A stretch of DNA of 64,000 bases from Alopecurus myosuroides (lineage: Eukaryota; Streptophyta; Magnoliopsida; Poales; Poaceae). Below, one piece after another: positions 44,719 to 58,074 of this stretch (position 1 is the stretch's first letter; each line of letters starts with the position of its first letter). A program made the translations under genes and the position numbers. Below the pieces are notes generated by a model. It did not search any database. It was not told the DNA's origin and was given only the letters and a program-made list of their open reading frames with translations. The stretch is from positions 402,990,814-403,054,813 of the forward strand of contig CM054057.1 of NCBI GenBank assembly GCA_028641055.1. The letters run 5' to 3'.

Positions 44719-45711
44719 TATCGCACCCGGACTTCTAGGGGATACTCACAGTCCGCTAAACAGTAGAGAAATGGCTTACGGGGCATACCGGCACCCGCAT
44801 CTCAATATGAGCAGGCCAACACGTAAACGTGTGACAACCATTCGCTTACTATTCATCGTCTGCGCAAACCATCCCGTAGAAATCCAGATACTTCCGTTGA
44901 CGTACTTCAAAACATACACACATGGTACGTCAACGGCATTGGAACAAGTGATATCACAACAGATCTCTACGACACAAAAGATTGAAATAAGTTGCAAATA
45001 GCTCTCATTAGAGCAGAGATAGCAAATACAATCATTCAGAGGACACATGTCCCAACAATACATCATTACATCACAGCGGAAGCATTCCACATGTCTGAGT
45101 ACAGACAAGATCCAAATAGGCCTAAGAGGCCGGAAACGAAAAGACGGAGCCCATCCACGAAGTCTCGGATCCTGCCCGGGTCCGCTATCTACTCGTCATC
45201 AGTCTCGTCATACTCCACGTAGTAGCCACCATGTAGATCTTCGGAAACGTAGTCTGCGGAAACCACAGCCCCAAAGGGGTCAGTACATAAACGTACTGGC
45301 AAGCAAGACTCACAGTTCACCAAAGTGTAACCCGTCAAAACCAAGCACGGATGCTTTGGGTTCAACGGAGGAAAGGGGATATAAAAGATGCTGCAACTGG
45401 CTGCTCTAACCAACTACAGAGTTACTACCACTTCCGGCTAACAGAAAGGGGATAAGATCGGGTATCGTAACCAACTATAGCTAACCACCAAACAAACCCA
45501 TCCTGGACCTCGCCCCTTATCCAAAGAAGCAATCCGAGGATAACTCACCCAGTTGGAAATAATAATGGTTCAGATTATTGTGTCAATAAGCCTATTACTA
45601 GTCAAGTTGTTAATCATTGGGTGTAAGGTTGTTAATCATTAGGTTTAAGTTGTCCTGAGCACTTGTTAGCCAGTACTTTCACCAAGTAGTCCATAACCGC
45701 GGAAAACACGG

Positions 45712-45740
45712 CTTCTCGAGAAGATTTTATCCCTGCAGGG
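45712..45740 (-). promoter_or_regulatory. Double-palindrome LTR module (B 3' LTR)
   Basis: CTTCTCGAGAAG at 45712-45723 and CCCTGCAGGG at 45731-45740, separated by seven bases, one more than in A and E. Confidence 0.75.
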
Positions 45741-47856
45741 TTGCACCAATTTGGCCGTACACGTATGAATAACCCGCCAGATGGAAAGGCCCTTCCACCA
45801 AGCGGGGCACTCAACACAACTCAACTCTTCTCCGCATCAAGCCCAAAGAACCTTGGGCGCACGGCTAATCGAGCCCCGAAGAAAGGGGACCCTCATAGCA
45901 CTCTAAGAACGTGTCCCCCTATATGCCGACTACAAAAGTTCCACCCTGGCCTGGGCTCGCAAAAACATGCATGCGGCAAATGGAAAACACGAACTAAATG
46001 AGGCGATTTGGACGAGATGCGAATCGAATCAAATTGAGGGGGGCGCCCATACTCGCTTCCCACATGCGGTTAGTGCGCTCATCATGGATCAGTAGACAAG
46101 ACCCTTTTCCTATTAGGGTCGACACTAGCAGGCCTCAAAACCACACAGGGCCTGCTGCCGGTGCCTTATCATCAAATTATTATTTAACAATAACATTAGC
46201 ATGATTGATTGATTAAACATCGAGCCCCCAGAACATAATAAAAAATATAGTAATTGAAAGTAACGGGTAACAGACTCGAGCAAAACAACCTAAGCATGCT
46301 AGTAAGACACGGGCAACAAGCAAAAGGTTATAGGTATGGAGGTGAGGCAATATCAGGGTTAAGGGATTCATGTGATAGGTTCGTAACAGAAGCAACTAAT
46401 CATAGGGTTAGCAGAATAGACAACGAAAAGTATTGGTATCCAATGTTGAAAGGAGCACAGTGGTTCATGTGAGTGAATACTTGCCTGCAAACCCAGTAGC
46501 CTGGTACTGAGCTAACTCCTTAGAAGGGGTGTCGTAAGTATCGTCGGTCTCAACGTCGTCGTATATCCGGGAAGAAGCAAACAAACAATGCAGAAAGATA
46601 AACAATCAATAACATGGCATAGTGCACAAACATGGGATGATGCATGACCATTTAATTGATGCAACAAAATAAACTAGTTGACATGGTAACAACAGGATTA
46701 AATGGACCCTCATGCAATTTGGATTGCATATGAAAAGCCCATGAATTATGGTTGAATTAATTGTTCTACAACTAATCATCATGTGAAAGTTGATTAGCAT
46801 GATGCATGGATGAGGAAAACAGCAAAATAACAACAATAGAATCAAATGGAAATAAGGTTTACCAAGTTTGGAAATTCATTCATTAAGTTAGGAAATTTTG
46901 GTTCCTTAAAGGTGTCACACAAACATTTGTTGTTTTCACCAATTTTAATTGTTCAAAATAGATAACAAAGTTTATATTTGAAAAGAACACCAAATTTTAG
47001 GTGGATTACATGTTTCACTTGTTGAAAAAGGATTTCAAATAAATTATTTATGAATTAAACAAGTTTAAGCAAGAATTAAATGAATTTAATTCAAACATGA
47101 ACTTATTTGAATTTTTATTTGTGCAAAACATTAAGTGAGATTCATATTTGAAAAGTTTATACTTTTGTGGTTTGAAAACATATTTTATATGTTCAAAAAT
47201 AATTTAATTTGATCAAGTTATGAAATTACCAATTTTAAATGAATTAAACAAGGTTTAAATTATTTAACCAATTTTAATTATTCAAAACAGAAAACAAAGT
47301 TTATATTTGGAAAGGGGGTTTAATTTTGCATGGAAAACATATTTCATTTGTGGAAATTGGATTTAAAATGAGCAAGTTATTATTTTGGCAATTTTAAATG
47401 CAATAAACAAGAAACATTTGTTTTCCGCAATTTAAATTATTCAAAACATCAAACAACATTTATATTTGGAAAGTACATGAAAAATTGATTGGAAAACATA
47501 TTTAGTTTGTGGAATTTGGAATTTTTATGCTCAAGTTATGAATTTTGCAAGTTTAAGTGAATTAAGCAAGTTTTTAAATATTTCACCAATTTAAAATATT
47601 CAAAACAGTAAACAAAATTTATATTTGGGTAGAGCATCCAATTTGGGACAGAAAACATACTTAAAAAGTTAAAATTGGAGTTGGGATGAATTAATTATGC
47701 ATTTTACAAATTTGGGGTGCAATCTGCCATTTTTTTGTAACTAGGGACTTAGGAAAAATTATTACAGGGGCTAGAAATAATTTGCAAGGGCCTATGTGTG
47801 ATTTGCGGAAGTTTCTGTAACCAAAACAATGCAGAAATAAAAGTTGGTTTTATTTG

Positions 47857-47922
47857 GGAGAGGGGGACTCGAACCCCCCACCTCCTGCTGTGAGATGGTG
47901 CGGCTAACCAGTGGGGTGGGCT
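47857..47922 (-). ncRNA. tRNA-like segment in the B 3' LTR
   Basis: On the minus strand, CCACTGGTTAGCCGCACC resembles a D-arm. It is followed by an anticodon-arm-like CACC/GGTG stem, and then GGGGG-TTCGAGT-CCCCC, a perfect T-arm with the box B sequence GGTTCGAGTCC (47865-47875), ending CTCTCCCA. The 5' acceptor strand is missing, so it is a degenerate tRNA-derived piece and not a functional tRNA gene. The same piece is in the other B LTR (about 53482-53547). Confidence 0.5.
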
Positions 47923-49457
47923 TCTGTTTGTGGATAGAAGGGGAACTCGGGGGGTATATGCTATGGTTGCGCGCTGTAACTGAATTTTTAACTGAATCTG
48001 GCTGCACTTCTCTGCAGCGAGCGGACAGGGAGGGGATCGTGGTCGACGGGCTGCTGCTCGAGGCTGCTGTGCGCTCGCCGGGGGGGGCGTGGTGAGCGGT
48101 GTGGGTGCGTGGCTAGGGTGGAGAGGTGCACCGAGGGGGAGAGACAGAGGGGTAGCGAGGTGGGGTGTTCACCTCGATCGGATGGAAGGCGGAGCAGGTC
48201 GGGGCGGACAGGGGCGATGGTGGCGACTTGGAGGGGATGGCGCCGGCGGTGGAAGGCCTCCCGGTGCCCACCGAGGGGGTGGAGAGGGAGCCCTTGGATC
48301 GGCGTTTCCATTCCCAACGACGGCGAGGCTCCGAGGTGACCGTATGGCGGCGATCACCGGCGGCAGGAGGAGGGAATTTCGGTGGGGTTGGGTTCAGGTT
48401 ACAGAGAAAACACCAGAGAGAAGAGAGAGCAGAGGGAGGAGGGAGAGATTGGAGGCGGAGAGGAAGAAGGAGGGGAAAGAAGAGGGGTAGGGGAACCCTA
48501 GGGTTTGGAGGTCGAGTTATAGGGAGGGGGAGAGGATGGTGGCCGTTCCCTGTGCATCTCTGAGACGTGGAGGTGCAGGATGACTGCCGTACGAAGAAGA
48601 CGAAGTGGGAAGGGGTATCGGGCTGAGGTATTTTGGTGGGCTGGGCCTCTCTCCTCTCTCTGTTAGCTGTTAGGTTTATTATTTTTCTTTGTTTTTTTTT
48701 TGCTGATTTGAAAAGGAAGAGATAGATGAGTGTCAGGGCTAGGAAAAATTTAGGAAAATTGTGGTTAGGTTAGTTTTTACAAGATCAAGTGATTGCCAAC
48801 CATCTTTTCCAAAAATTTCAACTTTAAATTGCTGGTTGTACTTTAAATCAAATTTGGATGAATTTTTATTATTAAGTGCATTATAGAAAACAAGATTTTA
48901 ACTAGGGTGCACATTAGTGTTTAAATGGAACAAAAATATTGGAATTGTTTGAATGCAAATTATATTAAGTGGATTATCAAATAACAAATAAGAGTTGAGC
49001 TTTTTATTATTTCATGGAAACAATTGGAAGTGTTAATTGAACCATTTTATTTGGAGAGTTTTGTTTTGCAATTTTCATAATTTCAACATGGTTGTTGTTT
49101 GGAGGAAAAATCATAATTGAATTTGAAAAGGGTTTGGTTATTGGATGCATTTTTATAGAAACAACACAACAATTTTGAAATCACACTTTAATGGAAACAA
49201 ACAATTGTTTTATTTTGAAATATCTTTTTAGAAATTGTAACATCACAAGGATGAAACAAAAGGTTTGAATTTTGGTTTGAAATTCAAATAGAAAACAAAG
49301 GACAACAAATGAAAACAGTTGGAAAACAAAGCAAAACAGAGAATAACAAATGGAAAACAAACAAAACAATTGCAATCAACATGATGCCATGATGCAAAAC
49401 ATAAAATAACAGAGAGCAAACATTCTAATGGCTGTTTTTCATACTTGGGATGTTACA

Positions 49458-50376
49458 AAACGCCCCCCCTTGAAGGAATCGCGCCCCGAGATTCCTACTG
49501 AGAAAAGAAAAGGTCCGGAAACTTCTTGGGAAGATCCTCTTGAGTTGTGACACGTGAAACACATCATGCACATTGGATAGTTTTTCTGGAAGTTCAAGAT
49601 GACAGACATTCCTGGCAACTCTTCTGGAAAGATGTCAGGGAATTTGGAAACCACCGAAACATTTCCAAATAAAGGGAGAGGTTTTGTATCGAGGGTGTAT
49701 AGCTGAACAAGATTTGATTGATTTGGAGGATAGACTATCTGGAATGTGGTGATTCAGGAATGCTTCCTCGAAACAACCCCAGGTGATAGGAATGCCAGCT
49801 CTCATAGCCTGGAATCAACAACAACAACAACAACAAGAACCTTTCTGGCCAGATAGACTTGATATTTGGGAAGTTTTGATTAGACGCCGGTAGAAGAACT
49901 GAAATGGAAAGCAACAACAAGATTTCAACGGACGAAAAGGATGTTGAGAAGAACAGGATATCAACATCGGGGAAAACGAGAACAAAACTCCTGAGGTACT
50001 ACGGAAAACCCATCCGGGCTTCTAAAGGATCAATATCTACTTCTTAAGGAATAGAGGATCTGCTTCCGGGGCTTACACGCCTCCGTTCTCAATCATGAGT
50101 AGGCAACATGATAAATCACGTCACAACCACCTCCATTCCTATGGTCTAGTAGATATAACCATCCTAGAGAAACCAGAATACGTGAAATCCTAACTTGAAA
50201 GTTTAGGTGAGAAGGGAAAAACAACGTTGCACTTCCTTACCAGAAAAGGGAGGGTGGGTGGGGAAAGAATAAAAAGAACAAAATTCCTACTCTCACGTTT
50301 CATTTTTCCTATATAGCTACAAAATAATTTCTAGACTCAACTGCGACCAGTAAAAAGGGATCCTACAGGCAGACAG
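49458..50376 (-). mobile_element. Internally deleted internal domain of element B
   Basis: With the primer site included, only 933 bp lie between the LTRs. They consist of five patches collinear with element A: 49458-49541 (A 4753-4836), 49536-49610 (A about 5021-5094), 49605-49742 (A 7635-7772), 49737-49812 (A 8789-8864) and 49871-50390 (A 10223-10746). A CAA-repeat insert at 49813-49838 and a short unassigned piece lie between the last two. Only bits of gag, protease and integrase sequence survive; no ORF does. The polypurine tract, leader and primer site are kept, so B is a non-autonomous derivative that still transposed with a clean target duplication. Confidence 0.9.
49813..49838. repeat. 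CAA trinucleotide repeat
   Basis: AATCAACAACAACAACAAC-type tract of about seven CAA units within the patchwork internal domain of B. It is absent from A. Confidence 0.9.
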
Positions 50377-50388
50377 GCTCCGATACCA
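50377..50388 (-). promoter_or_regulatory. Primer binding site of element B
   Basis: The minus strand reads TGGTATCGGAGC, one base from the TGGTATCAGAGC of the other elements, two bases from the LTR. Confidence 0.85.
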
Positions 50389-51383
50389 TTTGTCGCACCC
50401 GGACTTCTAGGGGATACTCACAGTCCGCTAAACAGTAGAGAAATGGCTTACGGGGCATACCGGCACCCGCATCTCAATATGAGCAGGCCAACACGTAAAC
50501 GTGTGACAACCATTCGCTTACTATTCATCGTCTGCGCAAACCATCCCGTAGAAATCCAGATACTTCCGTTGACGTACTTCAAAACATACACACATGGTAC
50601 GTCAACGGCATTGGAACAAGTGATATCACAACAGATCTCTACGACACAAAATATTGAAATAAGTTGCAAATAGCTCTCATTAGAGCAGAGATAGCAAATA
50701 CAATCATTCAGAGGACACATGTCCCAACAATACATCATTACATCACAGCGGAAGCATTCCACATGTCTGAGTACAGACAAGATCCAAATAGGCCTAAGAG
50801 GCCGGAAACGAAAAGACGGAGCCCATCCACGAAGTCTCGGATCCTGCCCGGGTCCGCTATCTACTCGTCATCAGTCTCGTCATACTCCACGTAGTAGCCA
50901 CCATGTAGATCTTCGGAAACGTAGTCTGCGGAAACCGCAGCCCCAAAGGGGTCAGTACATAAACGTACTGGCAAGCAAGACTCACAGTTCACCAAAGTGT
51001 AACCCGTCAACACCAAGCACGGATGCTTTGGGTTCAACGGAGGAAAGGGGATATAAAAGATGTTGCAACTGGCTGCTCTAACCAACTACAGAGTTACTAC
51101 CACTTCCGGCTAACAGAAAGGAGATAAGATCGGGTATCGTAACCAACTATAGCTAACCACCAAACAAACCCATCCTGGACCTCGCCCCTTATCCAAAGAA
51201 GCAATCCGAGGATAACTCACCCAGTTGGAAATAATAATGGTTCAGATTATTGTGTCAATAAGCCTATTACTAGTCAAGTTGTTAATCATTGGGTGTAAGG
51301 TTGTTAATCATTAGGTTTAAGTTGTCCTGAGTACTTGTTAGCCAGTACTTTCACCAAGTAGTCCATAACCGCGGAAAACACGG

Positions 51384-51412
51384 CTTCTCGAGAAGATTTT
51401 ATCCCTGCAGGG
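51384..51412 (-). promoter_or_regulatory. Double-palindrome LTR module (B 5' LTR)
   Basis: CTTCTCGAGAAG at 51384-51395 and CCCTGCAGGG at 51403-51412. Confidence 0.75.
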
Positions 51413-53481
51413 TTGCACCAATTTGGCCGTACACGTATGAATAACCCGCCAGATAGAAAGGCCCTTCCACCAAGCGGGGCACTCAACTCTTCTCCGCATC
51501 AAGCCCAAAGAACCTTGGGCGCACGGCTAATCGAGCCCCGAAGAAAGGGGACCCTCATAGCACTCTAAGAACGTGTCCCCCTATATGCCGACTACAAAAG
51601 TTCCACCCTGGCCTGGGCTCGCAAAAACATGCATGCGGCAAATGGAAAACACGAACTAAATGAGGCGATTTGGACGAGATGCGAATCGAATCAAATTGAG
51701 GGGGGCGCCCATACTCGCTTCCCACATGCGGTTAGTGCGCTCATCATGGATCAGTAGACAAGACCCTTTTCCTATTAGGGTCGACACTAGCAGGCCTCAA
51801 AACCACACAGGGCCTCCTGCCGGTGCCTTATCATAAAATTATTATTTAACAATAACATTAGCATGATTGATTGATTAAACATCGAGCCCCCAGAACATAA
51901 TAAAAAATATAGTAACTGAAAGTAACGGGTAACAGACTCGAGCAAAACAACCTAAGCATGCTAGTAAGACACGGGCAACAAGCAAAAGGTTATAGGTATG
52001 GAGGTGAGGCAATATCAGGGTTAAGGGATTCATGTGATAGGTTCGTAACAGAAGCAACTAATCATAGGGCTAGCAGAATAGACAACGGAAAGTATCGGTA
52101 TCCAATGTTGAAAGGAACACAGTGGTTCATGTGAGTGAATACTTGCCTGCAAACCCAGTAGCCTGGTACTGAGCTAACTCCTTAGAAGGGGTGTCGTAAG
52201 TATCGTCGGTCTCAACGTCGTCGTATATCCGGGAAGAAGCAAACAAACAATGCAGAAAGATAAACAATCAATAACATGGCATAGTGCACAAACATGGGAT
52301 GATGCATGACCATTTAATTGATGCAACAAAATAAACTAGTTGACATGGTAACAACAGGATTAAATGGACCCTCATGCAATTTGGATTGCATATGAAAAGC
52401 CCATGAATTATGGTTGAATTAATTGTTCTACAACTAATCATCATGTGAAAGTTGATTAGCATGATGCATGGATGAGGAAAACAGCAAAATAACAACAATA
52501 GAATCAAATGGAAATAAGGTTTACCAAGTTTGGAAATTCATTCATTAAGTTAGGAAATTTTGGTTCCTTAAAGGTGTCACACAAACATTTGTTGTTTTCA
52601 CCAATTTTAATTGTTCAAATTTTAGGTGGATTACATGTTTCACTTGTTGAAAAAGGATTTCAAATAAATTATTTATGAATTAAACAAGTTTAAGCAAGAA
52701 TTAAATGAATTTAATTCAAACATGAACTTATTTGAATTTTTATTTGTGCAAAACATTAAGTGAGATTCATATTTGAAAAGTTTATACTTTTGTGGTTTGA
52801 AAACATATTTTATATGTTCAAAAAGAATTTAATTTGATCAAGTTATGAAATTACCAATTTTAAATGAACTAAACAAGGTTAAATTATTTAACCAATTTTA
52901 ATTATTCAAAACATAAAACAAAGTTTATATTTGGAAAGAGGGTTTAATTTTGCATGGAAAACATATTTCATTTGTTGAAATTGGATTTAAAATGAGCAAG
53001 TTATTATTTTGGCAATTTTAAATGCAATAAACAAGAAACATTTGTTTTCAGCAATTTAAATTATTCAAAACATCAAACAAAATTTATATTTGGAAAGTAC
53101 ATGAAAAATTGATTGGAAAACATATTTAGTTTGTGGAATTTGGAATTTTTATGCTCAAGTTATGAATTTTGCAAGTTTAAGTGAATTAAGCAAGTTTTTA
53201 AATATTTCACCAATTTAATATATTCAAAACAGTAAACAAAATTTATATTTGGGTAGAGCATCCAATTTGGGACAGAAAACATATTTAAAAAGTTAAAATT
53301 GGAGTTGGGATGAATTAATTATGCATTTTACAAATTTGGGGTGCAATCTGCCATTTTTTAGTAACTAGGGACTTAGGAAAAATTATTACAGGGGCTAGAA
53401 ATAATTTGCAAGGGCCTATGTGTGATTTGCAGAAGTTTCTGTAACCAAAACAATGCAGAAATAAAAGTTGGTTTTATTTGG

Positions 53482-53547
53482 GAGAGGGGGGACTCGAACC
53501 CCCCACCTCCTGCTGTGAGATGGTGCGGCTAACCAGTGGGGTGGGCT
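53482..53547 (-). ncRNA. tRNA-like segment in the B 5' LTR
   Basis: Same degenerate tRNA-derived piece as at 47857-47922, with box B GGTTCGAGTCC at 53490-53500 on the minus strand and one extra G in the acceptor-side run. Confidence 0.5.
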
Positions 53548-55094
53548 TCTGTTTGTGGATAGAAGGGGAACTCGGGGGGTATATGATATGGTTGCGCGTT
53601 GTAACTGAATTTTTAACTGAATCTGGCTGCACTTCTCTGCAGCGAGCGGACAGGGAGGGGATCGTGGTCGACGGGCTGCTGCTCGAGGCTATTGTGCGCT
53701 CGCCGGGGGGGGGGGGGGCGTGGTGCGCGGTGTGGGTGCGTGGCTAGGGTGGAGAGGTGCACCGAGGGGGGGAGACAGAGGGGTAGCGAGGTGGGGTGCT
53801 CACCTCGATCGGATGGAAGGCGGAGCAGGTCGGGGCGGACAGGGGCGATGGTGGCGACTTGGAGGGGATGGCGCCGGCGGTGGAAGGCCTCCCGGTGCCC
53901 ACCGAGGGGGTGGAGAGGGAGCCCTTGGATCGGCGTTTCCATTCCCAACGACGGCGAGGCTCCGAGGTGATCGTAGGGCGGCGATCACCGGCGGCAGGAG
54001 GAGGGAATTTCGGTGGGGTTGTGTTCAGGTTACAGAGAAAAGACCAGAGAGAAGAGAGAGCAGAGGGAGGAGGGAGAGATTGGAGGCGGAGAGGAAGAAG
54101 GAGGGGAAAGAAGAGGGGTAGGGGAACCCTAGGGTTTGGAGGTCGAGTTATAGGGAGGGGGGAGAGGATGGTGGCCGTTCCCTGTGCATCTCTGAGACGT
54201 GGAGGTGCAGGATGACTGCCGTACGAAGAAGACGAAGTGGGAAGGGGTATCGGGCTGAGGTATTTTGGTGGGCTGGGCCTCTCTCCTCTCTCTGTTAGCT
54301 GTTAGGTTTATTATTTTTCTTTGTTTTCTTTTTTTTTTGCTGATTTGAAAAGGAAGAGATAGATGAGTGTCAGGGCTAGGAAAAATTTAGGAAAATTGTG
54401 GTTAGGTTAGTTTTTACAAGATCAAGTGATTGCCAACCATCTTTTCCAAAAATTTCAACTTTAAATTGCTGGTTGTACTTTAAATCAAATTTGGATGAAT
54501 TTTTATTATTAAGTGCATTATAGAAAACAAGATTTTAACTAGGGTGCACATTAGTGTTTAAATGGAACAAAAATATTGGAATTGTTTGAATGCAAATTAT
54601 ATTAAGTGGATTATCAAATAACAAATAAGAGTTGAGCTTTTTATTATTTCATGGAAACAATTGGAAGTGTTAATTGAACCATTTTATTTGGAGAGTTTTG
54701 TTTTGCAATTTTCATAATTTCAACATGGTTGTTGTTTGGAGGAAAAATCATAATTGAATTTGAAAAGGGTTTGGTTATTGGATGCATTTTTATAGAAACA
54801 ACACAACAGTTTTGAAATCACACTTTAATGGAAACAAACAATTGTTTTATTTTGAAATATCTTTTTAAAAATTGTAACATCACAAGGATGAAACAAAAGG
54901 TTTGAATTTTGGTTTGAAATTCAAATAGAAAACAAAGGAAAACAAATGAATACAGTTGGAAAACAAAGCAAAACAGAGAATAACAAATGGAAAACAAACA
55001 AAACAATTGCAATCTACATGATGCCATGATGCAAAACATAAAATAACAGAGAGCAAACATTCTAATGGCTGTTTTTCATACTTGGGATGTTACA

Positions 55095-55099
55095 GAGGC
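55095..55099. repeat. Right target-site duplication of element B
   Basis: GAGGC, identical to 44714-44718. The uninterrupted site in the E2 5' LTR (about 62410) has a single GAGGC between the same flanks. Confidence 0.95.
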
Positions 55100-58074
55100 C
55101 GCAACATAAGGTGACGTCCCAACCCATAGATTCCCGGCTGCTACCTAGGAACCCTAAACTACTCGTCGATGTCCATGTTGAATCTCCACCGAACTGAGGA
55201 ACTCCACCTGAACCAAGTTGAAGCAAACATGAGTACGGGAGGTACTCAACAAGACTTAGATAACCTATTATATATCTACTTGTTTTAGAAAGAGTTATGA
55301 AGGTTATTTTGCATAAAGCCATCTTTGTTTTCCAAGTTGAGGGAGGAATAGCACGTCTCATGGAGTGTTTTGAAAACAGACGAGGAAACTACTCCACTAC
55401 TGATATCATCATTTGTTTAATCCACCAAACCATTTCAGCACCTCGTGCTTCAAGATCACCACCTCCACTTGTTCCACTACCTCGAGCTACAAGGTAACCC
55501 CTCTCGGCATCTCCGAGGAGGCATCCTTCATTCGTTATCAGCAAGTTTTAATCAGTCCGTTTAAGTTGTCTATGATCACAGAATCCGTCACCAAGTCGTC
55601 CTTAACCGCGGACACGGCTTTTCGAAAAGATTTAACCCTGCAGGGGAGTACAAGTTTAACCACACGTATCAACCAACTCTTAATGCCAGTACATTAGCAC
55701 TATTCCAGGAAGTGCCGGCAGATGGAGGTTGACCACGACCTTTCCCTTACTTCGCCTATTCCATGAGTCGCTCCGAGTAGAGATGGACCGCCAATAGGGA
55801 GTGGCCATCTCATGCCGGGTCTCTATCGTTGTGCGCAATGCTCGACGGTTACCTACCCGCAGAGCGCCGATACATCCCCACATCCTAGTTTTGAAAGTGT
55901 TTTGGTATCCCCAGAAATCCAAATAGAAATCCCGAACTAGGCAACTCATGGAACAAACTAGGCAATTTGAGACCGAGGGGAATCCAATCCCCGTGTGGAT
56001 GCACGCTCAGTCTTGGCTCGAAGACGAGAACTCGCTCGTAGGGGCATGAACGAGACAACCACCACAGACCCTCTATGGTCTTGTCATCCACACCTTTAAA
56101 TCATGTTAATCAAATATCTCTTAACTTACCACTACTTCCTGCCATACTAGATTATTTCGTAACTCTGATTTATCAACCGGTTGGAGCAGAGATAACAGGC
56201 ATGTATGACTAAGCACAGCATATTTATGGCTTTGGCGATGAACACAATCAAACCTATGGCTACTAGGAGTAGTGGATCAGGATAAGTAGGCTATGCATGG
56301 TATAGGAGAACTCTAACTACTGACGCAAGATACATTGGAATCGAATGCAATGTACGAGAACCAAAAGTCTTTCGAAATCATATATGAGCAGATAAGAGGT
56401 TATGCTTGCCTTGCTTCAAGAAAACCAGAGAAAGTCTTCAGGGATAAGTGCTTGACTTGTCGGTTAGGATCAAGTATTCGTCATGTCGTTGTCGATCTTC
56501 TCTTCGGAGTCACGTTCTACCGATCAGAAGCAAAACACCGAAAGAGAAACAACAATCAAACATGGCATCTATGTAATGCATAATATGTATGCATGAGCAG
56601 GTTAATGCACTGAAATAAATCCCTAAACATGCATGTTGGGTTGCTAGGTTTCATATCACGGTTAAGCATTTTTACTGAATTTGTCCCGAAATACGCCCCG
56701 GAGGCAATTCGGGTGGTTATGAAAAGTGTGTACAATTTTAATTTCTCAAATGGGTTTGAAAACATCATAACTAGGTTCCAATTGTCATTTTGAGCATTTT
56801 GGTATATAACTTCTAATTTTCTAATTTTAGTGGATAAAAACTTATTTTTCTATTTTTAAATGAATTAACCAACATTGAATAATGCCCAAAAATCAACTAT
56901 CTCAAACATGATTGAAAAAGACATATTTGGAAAGAGTACATTTTTCTGATCATTTCCACATTTTTCTTATATTTTTCTAAGTTATAAAACAGAAGTTATT
57001 AATTTAATAGAAGTAAACATTTTTCTGGAATTATATAAACAGAGGAGTTATGACATCAGCGTGACGCGATGATGACGTCACCATTTCTTGATCTTCACAG
57101 ATGAACTCCAATCAGAGGATTTCGCGCGCGATTCGAAAATTAAACTATACCACGAGATAGAGGAGCTCGTGGGGAGTCTAACGAGCGGCGTGGGTGACCA
57201 AATGGTTGCCGGGAACCTCGCCGGCGACGAGGTGGAGCGGCGGCCGACGATGACCTTCGGCGGGGGAAGAAACAAGAGGGTTAGGGGAGAAGGCGAGGAG
57301 TCCATGGCGAACGTGAGCTCACCGGGAGCTCGATGGTGTGCTCAGGGAGGCGGGGCTGTGCCAGACGACGGCGGAGGTCGACGGCCGGAGGCGGGGAAGA
57401 TGGAGATGGCGGCGTCGACTGAGGGCGGACGGCTCCGATTCCTTCAGCGAGTGTGGCTAAGTAGGTACGGAGGAGCTGCAGGGAACAACGGCAGGGCTCG
57501 GCGCGGACTGAAACGGCGGCGCCATAGAAGTTGAGCCAAGCTAGAGTTTCCGGTTCGGTTTTCTTTTCGAGGACATACAGAGAGAGGAGGCAGGAAAGAG
57601 GAGGAGGGGTACAGCTTCGGGGTGAGGTCATCGACGCCCGGGGTCACACACACACACGCATACAGGAGGTGGAGGCTCGACACCGGAGGAGAGGACACGC
57701 AGAAGGTCCTTCTGTCACGGGAAGAAGAAAGAATAAAAACATCTTTTAGAAAACCCCCTTGGAAGTTTTGGGAAATTGCAGAGAAGCCCTTTTCCATAGA
57801 TAACAGAACTTAAAACCTTGTTTTCAGGCCCTTTTTGCAAGAAATAAAATTGGCAAAAGTACTCTTTGGAAAGCTCATCAAGTTTCCAACCAAACCATTA
57901 CTTGGTTTTCAAAATTTGAAACTGTTTTAAATTCAAATTTGAAGTGCTCACTTTAAGCGATTTTTATGCAAGTTTCATTTAAATTCAAATTAAAACTTGG
58001 TTCAAATTTTTCATGCATGCTATGACATGAACACAACACCACAACCCTTTGCTAGCAAAATTTGGGATGTTACA
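55100..58074 (-). mobile_element. 3' LTR of element E2, proximal part
   Basis: It continues the E LTR after the B insertion and ends with TTTGGGATGTTACA at 58074, which is the LTR start in sense orientation. It carries the double-palindrome module (55618-55645), an AT-rich part (56700-57010) and a GC-rich block (57090-57600). A 148-codon plus-strand frame in the GC-rich block is antisense and not conserved in E1, so I leave it out. A CA repeat lies at 57645-57657. Confidence 0.9.
55618..55645 (-). promoter_or_regulatory. Double-palindrome LTR module (E2 3' LTR)
   Basis: CTTTTCGAAAAG at 55618-55629 and CCCTGCAGGG at 55636-55645, both perfect. Confidence 0.75.

Larger units (their letters stand above)
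44719..49457 (-). mobile_element. 3' LTR of element B (4.7 kb)
   Basis: The ends are TATCGCACCCGG (44719, where TG has become TA) and GGGATGTTACA (49457). It belongs to the A family but a distinct subgroup, with a different AT-rich middle and GC-rich block. The two B LTRs are almost identical; the clearest difference is a deletion of about 40 bases in the 5' LTR near 52617. B is therefore a recent insertion. Short ORFs are repeated in both LTRs and look non-coding. Confidence 0.93.
50391..55094 (-). mobile_element. 5' LTR of element B (4.7 kb)
   Basis: The ends are TGTCGCACCCGG (50391) and GGGATGTTACA (55094). Target duplication GAGGC follows at 55095-55099 and matches 44714-44718 exactly. 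The module at 51384-51412 and the tRNA-like segment around 53482-53547 are kept. Confidence 0.94.

Noticed and set aside
47844..48095. ORF beginning in the tRNA-like part of the B LTR
   Set aside because: Translations antisense to tRNA T-arms commonly give such spurious peptides; there is no support as a protein.
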